From Tolypeutes matacus (Eukaryota > Chordata > Mammalia > Cingulata > Chlamyphoridae), in NCBI GenBank assembly GCA_026826555.1, contig JAKSZT010021121.1, positions 628,470 to 692,469 of the forward strand: a DNA stretch of 64,000 bases. The letters run 5' to 3'. Numbering within the stretch: the stretch's first letter is position 1; every line of letters begins with the position of its first letter. The notes beneath the pieces were generated by a model. It worked only from the letters and a program-made list of their open reading frames with translations, was not told the DNA's origin and ran no database searches. The position numbers were made by a program, and so were the translations under genes. Below are positions 56,688-64,000 of the stretch, one piece after another.

Positions 56688-57560
56688 TAGACATACTCTT
56701 TTATATAGAAAATAAAAACACACGTTTCCCCCAAGGGATGAAGGGAACCAGATTATTAACGTTCTTGAGTCTCTGGCCCAGAGCCTGGGTGTGGTAAGTG
56801 ATTAGGGGAGAGAACAGGTTGCCTTTCTTCCTAAGTACCTGGGTAGGAGGTGTCAGGAAGGCTGGACGTGTTCTGAGGGCCACAGGTAGCTGTGGACACT
56901 GGGCAACCCAACCCAACACTGTCAGCCTCATGTGAACCTGCAGGGTGAAAGCTGCAGGTAACAGCTTGGCTTGCAGGCTCTAGAGGGTGCCTGGGACCTT
57001 TGGCTTGCCAGTGGGAAGTCATTGGGAAGCCGTGGTTCTGAAGGAAGAAGGGACTGAGGAGGGTCATTCATTTGATGAGCATTTTCTTTCTTTTCTCATG
57101 TTTTTTTTTTTTTGGTGGCAGCACGATGTTAGCTGAAGCCCAGTTTCACTCCTTTCTCTGCCCCAACCTCCCTCATTAGAAGCTGCAGAGATAAATAACC
57201 CCTTTTCTGTAGTGAGAAAGAAGCCTGGAACAGATGCCAGTCAGCTGCTCAGTGTGTTGGCAGCGTCAGGTCAGGCCCTGAACTGGGGGCCTTCAGCATA
57301 GCCCTGCCAGCTGCCCCTGGCTCACCCTTGTTCCCAGCCCTGCTGCTTGGAGCCTGGGAGATTCTCTAGCCTTGGCCCGGGAAGCTCATCCGATGATTTC
57401 TCTAGAGCTCATCATTTGCTGGTTAGAGTCCTCAGCACCTACTGGTTTTTCTGTCATTTCAAATCCGTCTGCTTGGGAGCATCCAGAAGATTTTCCCAGT
57501 TTCTGGCCTGTTGGTAACCCTTTGTCCTCTTTTCTTATTCTATTGTGTATTTTTAAAGCT
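56688..57560 (+). other. RGS3: RGS3 intron, unique
   Basis: No repeat, exon or RNA gene recognised. Confidence 0.5.
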
Positions 57561-58326
57561 TTTTAAAATTATGGAATATATCACACATACAGGAGAGTGT
57601 CCCCCCAAATAGTGTGCAATTCAGTGATTTATCACAAAACAAATACCTGTGTCACCTTCACCAGGTCAAAAATAGAACATTGCCAGCATCCAGAAGCCTC
57701 ACATGTGATGTGCAGCTTTTCCCCCTTATTATTCTGTTCAAAATATTTTCTGACTTTCATTGTCATTTCTTTTTTTATCCACCAGTTATTTGGAAGTGTA
57801 TTTCTTAATTTTCAAACTTTAGGGTTTTTCTAGTAATATTTTTATTATTTATTTTGTATTTTGGTCAGAGAACATATTTAGCATCTTTTAATCCTTTGAA
57901 ATTCATGAGATTTGCTTGATGGCTCATATAGCCAGTTTCTGAGTTTCTGGAAATGTTCCATGTGTACCTAAAAAATAAATCTGTGGTAATTGGGTTCAGT
58001 GTTCTTTGTGTATGTCAAGTTTAGGCTAAGTGTGCTAATTATATTGTTTAAATCTTCTGTATCTTTGTTGATTTTCTTCCTGCTTGTTCTATCAGTTCCT
58101 GAGAGAGGTGTGTTAAAATTCCTACTATGAGTATAGATTTATTTATTTCTCATTATAGTTCTGTCAATTTTTCTTTTATATATTTTGAAACTATATAGAG
58201 CATACAAATTTAGAATTGATTTATCTTTCTGGTAAATTGAAACTTTTTTATAAAAGATATCTGTTTATCTCTAGTAAGTCTTTTTGCTTTAAAGTCTACT
58301 TTTTCTGATATTAAAATAGCTACTTG

Positions 58327-58540
58327 GGGGAAGCGGCTGTGGCTCAATCAGTGGGGCTCCCGTTTACCATATGGGGGGGCCCCGGGTTCGGTTCCCGGGG
58401 CCTCCTGGTGGGGGCGGGCCCGCCCGCACAGCGTGGTTGGCTGAACCGGCGAGCACAAGCAGCAAGGGGGGGGATGAATGAATAGATAAATAAAATCTTA
58501 AAAAAAATAAAAATAAAAAAATAAAATAAAATAAAATAAA
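58327..58540 (+). mobile_element. DAS SINE (long-tailed)
   Basis: GGGAAGCGGCTGTGGCTCAA start, GGTTCGGTTCCC B box. Duplication AAAATAGCTACTTGGG before and after. Confidence 0.93.
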
Positions 58541-58551
58541 ATAGCTACTTG

Positions 58552-58785
58552 GGAGCAGATGTGGCTCAAGTGGTTGAGCTCTTGCCTCCCAAACGGGAGG
58601 ACTCGGGTTTGGTTCCCGGTGCCTCCTGAAAAAACAAAAACAAACAACAAGCAAAACAAATGGAAAAACCAATCCAGGGAAGCCGATGTGGCTTAATGGT
58701 TGAGTGCTGGCTTCCCACATACAAGGTCCCGGGTTCAAGCCCCGGTTCTGGGTACCTCAAAAAAAAAAAAAAAAAAAAAAAAGCT
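58552..58785 (+). mobile_element. DAS SINE dimer
   Basis: Two units (CTCGGGTTTGGTTCCCGG; GTCCCGGGTTCAAGCCCCGG) with a CAAACAACAAGC linker and a poly-A tail. It directly follows the 58327 SINE. Confidence 0.9.
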
Positions 58786-59279
58786 TCTTAGCCTTCTTGT
58801 GGTTAAAATTTACCTGCCATAACTTTTTCCATCCTCTTTCTTTCAGTCTTTCTGTATCTTTACCTTCTAGGTGTGATTTACCAACAGCACAGAGTTATTT
58901 TTCTTCTTAATGCAGACTGGCAATCTTTGTATTTTACTTGGTGCATTTAGTCCAGTTACATTTAACCTAATTACTAATACATTTGGGTTCCAGTTTATTA
59001 TCTTACTATTTGCTTTCTATTTATCTGGCCTGTTCCTTTTGCTTTTCTTCTTTCTTGCCTTCTTTTGGATTGAGTAATTTTTACACTTCTCTTTTACTCC
59101 TATATTAGCTTGGAAGTTTTACATGATTCTACTACTGTTGACTTAGCAAACCAACAAGAACATTAACTTTTACCCTATTCTAGGGAAAAGGAAAAATTTT
59201 AAAACACTTTTACTCCACTTACCCTATCCGTTGTTTCAAGTATTTTAATTCTATTTATATTTCAAATGCAATGTTTCAG

Positions 59280-59775
59280 CTATCTATTATTGCATAAGAA
59301 AATTAATGGCTTGAAACAACAATGCTTTATTCTCTCAGTTCTGTGGGTTGCGCAACGTGGGCTCAGCTGAGTGGTTCTTATGTCCCATGTGGTATTGACT
59401 GGTGCCACTGATGTGGCTGCAACCAGCCAAAGGGCTTAGCTGTGGTCGGAGGGTCCAAAATGGCTTCACTCCCACGTGTGGTAACTTAGCTGGGCTGGCT
59501 GGACCTTCAGTAGAGTAGTCCTCCTTCTTTCATGGTGGCCCAGGATGCCAGGAGAGGGAGGAGAGGTGAAAGCTTCCAGGTTTTTTAATGTCTAGTTGTG
59601 AAACTGGCTTAACATTAATGACTTCTGTCTTACTCTGTTGTTAAAGCTAGTTACACGGCTGGCCCAGATTCAAAGGGAGGGGAATAGACTCCCCCTCTTG
59701 GTGGGAAGAAAATTATACACATATAGGGATGAGAGGAATTATTGGCAGCCATCTTTGGAAAACAATTTGTCATAC
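59280..59775. repeat. Old interspersed repeat, same family as 8970-9400
   Basis: Shared features: CCCAGATTCAAAGGGAGGGG-type block and the GGCAGCCATCTTTGG end. Confidence 0.6.
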
Positions 59776-60134
59776 CCAAGAACACATTTTATTTCTTTAA
59801 TCTAATCAGAATTCATTTAATCTATCTATATGTTTACCATTTACATTGTTCTTCATTCCTTCCTCAATCTCTGATCTTCTATCTGGGATATTTTTCTTCT
59901 ACCTGGAGAGAATACTTTAGATTTTGTTTGTGAAAAATGTCCTTATTTTATCTTTATTTTTGGAAGATACTGTCACTGGATATAAATTCTAGGTTAGAAG
60001 TTTTTTTTTCCTCCCAGCACTTTAAGGGTGTCCTTCTTTAAAGTGTTGAGAGAAAATAAAGAAATCTTATGGTTTTCATTGTTTCTTTTGAGTAGTCAGT
60101 CAGTCAGTCAAAGTTTTGCTTCCTTGAAAGTAAT

Positions 60135-60723
60135 TGTATAAGTCAGCCAAAGGGGCGCTAATGCTATATACCAGAAATTGGTTGGTCTTTATAAAGGGTA
60201 TTTATTTGGGGTAGAAGTCCACAGTTACCAGGCCATAAAGCATAAGTTTCTTCCCTCACCAAAGTCCATTGTCACATGTTGGAGTAAGACAGCTGCCGAC
60301 GTTTGCCACAGTTCAGGCTTCTTGGGTTCCTCTCTTCCCAGGGCTGCATTTCTCTCTGGGCTCAACGCCTCTGTTTCCTCTACAAGGTCAGCTGTAGACT
60401 ATGAGGCTCTCTAGGCTTTGCTTCTCTCCTCAGGGCCAGCTGTAAACTCTCAGCAGATGGCTTGTCTATCTGGGCCTTCTCTCCAACATCTAAACTCCAA
60501 CATCAAAACTGCTACTCAAAACTGCTGCATCTCTGTTCTTTGTGATGCCTTTTATATTTTCTTCCCCCACCCACCAAGGGGTGGGGCTCAACACCCTACT
60601 GACATGGCCCAGTCAACGCCCTAATCATAACTTAATCATGCCCAGATTAACAGATCAGTTTACAAGCATGATCCAATTATATTTTTGGAATTCATAATTA
60701 CATCAAATTGCAAAATGGCTACA
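60135..60723 (-). mobile_element. Solo LTR, MaLR-like family, antisense
   Basis: Reverse of the 22808 LTR (TGTATAAGTCAGCC... to ..GGCTACA), 589 bp, with exact 5-bp duplication GTAAT (60130-60134, 60724-60728). It keeps ACCAAGGGGTGGGGCTCAAC. Confidence 0.92.
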
Positions 60724-60997
60724 GTAATCCATATATTTTTCCTCTGGCTGGTTTAAGATTTTCTCTTTGTCTTAGAGTATCAGCAATTTTCCTGTAATAT
60801 GCTTAGGAATAACTTTATTTTTATTTACCTTCCTCAGAGATTCATAGTGTTTCTTGAATCTATGGCTGGGTGTCCATCAGTTTTGAAAATGTCTCAGCCA
60901 TTATTTCCTTAAATATTGATTCTGCTTCACTCACTCTCTTCTTCTAGGTTCAATTTATGCATGTTAGACCTTTTTCACTTTATTATTTGTATTTCTT

Positions 60998-61648
60998 TTT
61001 TTTTTTTTTTTATTGTGGGTAAAAATAAAAATTTTCACAATACATACCAATATTTGTAAAATGATATATAAATATATATGCATATATGTGCATTTGCTTA
61101 CATAAATGTAATTTTTTAATGTATGTATATTTTAAAAGGTACTTAGATTACCTAAATATTACACAGAAATTATAGGGATTCCCATGTTCCGCACCTCCCA
61201 CACCTCCCACAACATCCCACACAAACATCCTTCATCAGTGTGGCACATCACCTGCAATGGATATACATATCCTGGGGCCTTGCCACCAAGCATAGACCAC
61301 AGCTCACATCGTAGACCACACTCTCTCCCACACAGTTCTGCATGGTATATGCTTTTGTAAAACGGCCTACATCCATCGCTGCAACGCCACTCAGGACAAC
61401 CCCCAAGTCCCAAAAAAGCCCCTGTATTTCAACTGCCCTTCCCCTCCCTGCCCCGAAAGCATCCAATGGCCACTGGCTCCACCTCACTGTTATAATTTCT
61501 TCCATGGCTTGAATCACAATATGTCTCCAACAGAGTACCATCAAGTCCATTCTAGTCCATAGGTCTTCCCTCAATCCTGAGGGGACAGGATGGTGATGTC
61601 CACTCCACCTCCAAGTGAGAGAGGGCTTATATCCCATGGATGCGGTGG
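60998..61648 (-). mobile_element. 5'-truncated L1, 3' end only, antisense
   Basis: Poly-T at 60998-61012. Duplication TATTATTTGTATTTCTT at 60981-60997 and 61649-61665 (17 bp, exact). Contains the reverse-strand frame 61670-61248 similar to 54180-54629. Confidence 0.88.
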
Positions 61649-62939
61649 TATTATTTGTATTTCTTACCATCTCTTCTGTATTTTCTATCCTTTTGTCTCT
61701 CCATGCTTCAATCTGGATATTTTCCTCTGAGTCTCTTAGCTAGGTTTAACCTGCTGCTAAACCCAGCCATCTGAATTTTAAATTTTCGTTATTGTAGTTT
61801 TCAGTCCTAACATTTCTACGTTCTTCATTATATTTTTCAGTTAGCCAACAAAATTCTCAATCTTATCTTTTACCTCCTTGAATATGTAAGCTTGTATATT
61901 TTAAAGACTGTGTTTGTTGCTTCAATACCTGGAGTCCCAGTGAGTCTGTTTCTTTTATCTGGTATTTCTGCTAGTTTTTGTTTATTTTGTAATCTCCTCA
62001 TGTGCTGGATGATTTTTTGTTGTGGGGTAGACATTGATTTATAACATTATTTTTAGATATACTTTGAGGAATAGGATGGTATCTTCCTTCAAAAAGATCT
62101 TCATTTGCTTCCATCAGGTGCTTGAGGTCACTAGCAATCTGAAGATTATCTTAAATCAATGTTAGGAATTGAGATTATTTGAAGTTAAGCTGAATCCCCT
62201 TGAGGACCTGTCTTTGATTATGATTCACACTATTCCTAGGAAGCAGCTCTTTAGGGCCCCAACCCAAAAGGTGGGGGCTTAAAAAGATCTTACTCCTTGG
62301 CAGACTGTGGCCTCCAAGTCCTGCTCCTCTAGCCCTGAGAGGCTGGCAGAAACTCTACTCAGCCTCTCAGCTTTTCAGTCACTCTGGGCTGAAAACATAC
62401 CCAGGGGAAAATTAACTCCCCAAAACACTAGGTTTAATTCTATGGACCTCCACTCCACTCCCTTCCACCCCTCCCTCCCCTGCCCCACCCCCAGTTCCTG
62501 GCCTGGCAATTCCTCTCCATTTTGTTTCAAGAAGATGTTTTTAAATATTTTGCCTAGTTTTTCTAGTTTTCTTCAGTGAGAGGATTGGTTCAAATTACCT
62601 GATCTATCAGCCCAGAAATGGAAGTCCCCTACATAGGTTTTCTAATTTTTCTGAAGGTTTTTCTTTTTTTTTTTTGGTAGTTATTTCAATAGGAGAGGTA
62701 CACATTGGGCTCAATTTATATTGCGACTTTTGTTTGAATGGCAAGCTTGTAGAGTGAGAAGTACTATATTCTTTTTTGATCTAGGCCAGGCAGTGCTTGA
62801 TCAAGATGCTTTCTATGTCTGAATTATTTCTTTGCCCAATGGGTAATATTATGAAACTTTGTTTTCCCAACGTGCTATTTCTCTTCTAAAAATAAAAAAT
62901 GATGATTTACCCCTATTGCATTATCTTTTATATGTGGAT

Positions 62940-63170
62940 TTTAAAAATGCTGCTCTTTATTGAGTGCCTTCCATATCCTGGATACTTCATATATATTCGT
63001 TCTTATTTTTATAACAACCTTATTAGAGCTGTATTATCATTATTATTCCTATGGTATAGATGTATAACTGAAGTGGGAGTGATTAAGGATCAACAGTGAT
63101 GGAAACAGGATTCAAACCAGGTCTTATTGACTCCAAAACCCATGCTTTGTTCATAGCTCCATGATGCCTT
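62940..63170 (-). repeat. MIR-like SINE, antisense
   Basis: ACAGGATTCAAACCAGGTCT and CCAAAACCCATGCTTTGTTC are the reversed MIR core and 5' part. Confidence 0.7.
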
Positions 63171-63792
63171 TCTTGTGCTTTTCATATAAAACTTGTCCTG
63201 CAGGAAACTTTGATAGTGAAAAAAATAACAACAAATGTAAAACACGATAAAAGTAAATTATTGATTCCATTGTATGGTTTAAATCCATTAGCATACAATA
63301 GAATCTCAATATTATAAAATAATACATATTTACAATGGAGAAAACATCTGTAATATGAAAATGATAGTGCTGAATAATTTATAAAATGAGGCAAAATTGA
63401 TATTTTTACAATGAAAGTTGTAAGACTATATATATGATTTAAAAATCATTACAATAAAATCTAAAGGAAAATTGTGAAAGGCAGAATGATGTGAGTTTTG
63501 TACCCATACAGTATCTGTGCATACAAACATATGTGTGTATATAAAAGAACACCCTTCACTCTGCAAGTGAGGCATTTGCATGAATATGTTAGGGTATCTG
63601 TAGGTTAAGTGAGACAGTTCTACTTTTTGCAATTTAGTGGTAATTATCATGGGTTGAGTCTATCAAAATTCTTTCTTAAGAAAATCAAGGACTTCAGAAA
63701 CAGGAGGTCTTCTGTTTCCTAAGTCATAATTACAGATTTGTCTGAGAACTGTAGTTTGTCTCAACAATTTTTAAAATTAAAAAACTGCCTCA
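63171..63792 (+). other. RGS3: RGS3 intron, AT-rich, nothing recognised
   Basis: No repeat family, exon or RNA gene identified. Confidence 0.5.
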
Positions 63793-64000
63793 GGGAAGCG
63801 GATGTGGCTCAATCGATAGGGCTCCCGTTTATCATATGGGAGGCCCCGGATTCGCTTCCCGGGGGCCTCCTGATGAAGGCAAGACGGGCCGCGCGGCTCG
63901 GTGAGCTGACACAGCGTGACGATGCAACAAAAGGGAGACAAGCAGACACAGAAAAACGCACAGCAAATGGACACAGCGAGCACAAGCAGCAAGGGGGGTA
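63793..64000 (+). mobile_element. DAS SINE, runs off the window
   Basis: GGGAAGCGGATGTGGCTCAA start with an extra module GACACAGCGTGACGATGCAA before the usual AGCACAAGCAGCAAGGGGGG, resembling the module in the 44.3- and 56.2-kb copies. Confidence 0.9.

Larger units (their letters stand above)
57560..62700 (-). mobile_element. Antisense L1M 3' region, interrupted by several insertions
   Basis: L1M-type 3'-UTR blocks at 57560-58326, 58800-59270, 59780-60134, 60724-60997 and 61666-62690 are successive parts of one old element or a few old elements. The gaps hold SINEs, an unnamed repeat, a solo LTR and a young L1 end. Confidence 0.6.

Noticed and set aside
56130..56715. Overlapping 149- and 176-codon frames
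   Set aside because: Both read through the reversed DAS-related SINE.
61159..61413. Short minus-strand frame as an independent gene
   Set aside because: Alternative frame inside the 5'-truncated L1 at 60998-61648.
1..64000. CRISPR-like or phage-like regularly spaced repeats
   Set aside because: All short repeated motifs are DAS SINE B boxes or simple repeats at irregular spacing; the DNA is mammalian.

Overview
This is mammalian nuclear DNA, most probably from an armadillo (Dasypus or a close relative). The diagnostic evidence is more than twenty copies of the tRNA-like DAS SINE, with its conserved B-box core and often a (GATAAATGAATAAATAAATAAAATCTT)-type tail, which belongs to the armadillo lineage. 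The other repeats (L1, L2, MIR, MER5-type hAT, ERVL/MaLR LTRs) are ordinary for placental mammals. The window corresponds to the human 9q32 interval between C9orf43 and RGS3, with both genes on the + strand.

Layout. 1-3.5 kb: an antisense, internally deleted L1 carrying an inserted SDHAF3 retrocopy with an intact reading frame. 4.5-10.3 kb: the last nine coding exons and 3' end of a C9orf43-like gene; its 5' exons lie left of the window. 10.3-48 kb: a long intergenic stretch, mostly stacked transposons. It contains an internally deleted class I endogenous retrovirus (16.4-18.4 kb), a complete young ERVL-MaLR-type element with an open 393-codon frame (22.8-25.6 kb), an L1-TTC33-L1 chimeric insertion (31.9-35.0 kb), a solo LTR of the MaLR-like family (35.4-36.0 kb) and several kilobases of antisense L1. 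48-51 kb: a GC-rich, mostly unique segment with two alternative first coding exons of RGS3. 51-64 kb: the first part of the large RGS3 intron, again with nested L1, SINE and LTR insertions; the next RGS3 exon is not reached.

How it fits together. The two host genes are neighbours without evident shared regulation. C9orf43 appears to contain an internal duplication of a two-exon unit with matching splice phases. The two RGS3 start exons both end in phase 1, so either can join the same downstream exon. Much of the interest lies in retrotransposition: intact or chimeric retrocopies (SDHAF3, TTC33), a possibly RNA-mediated retroviral copy, a recently active LTR element, and apparent template-switch scars.

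I see no CRISPR array, operon, integron or other prokaryotic-type system, and no convincing wholly new gene system. Repeat family names are from recognition by eye, not a library search. Boundaries of old repeats are approximate, usually within 20-50 bases.
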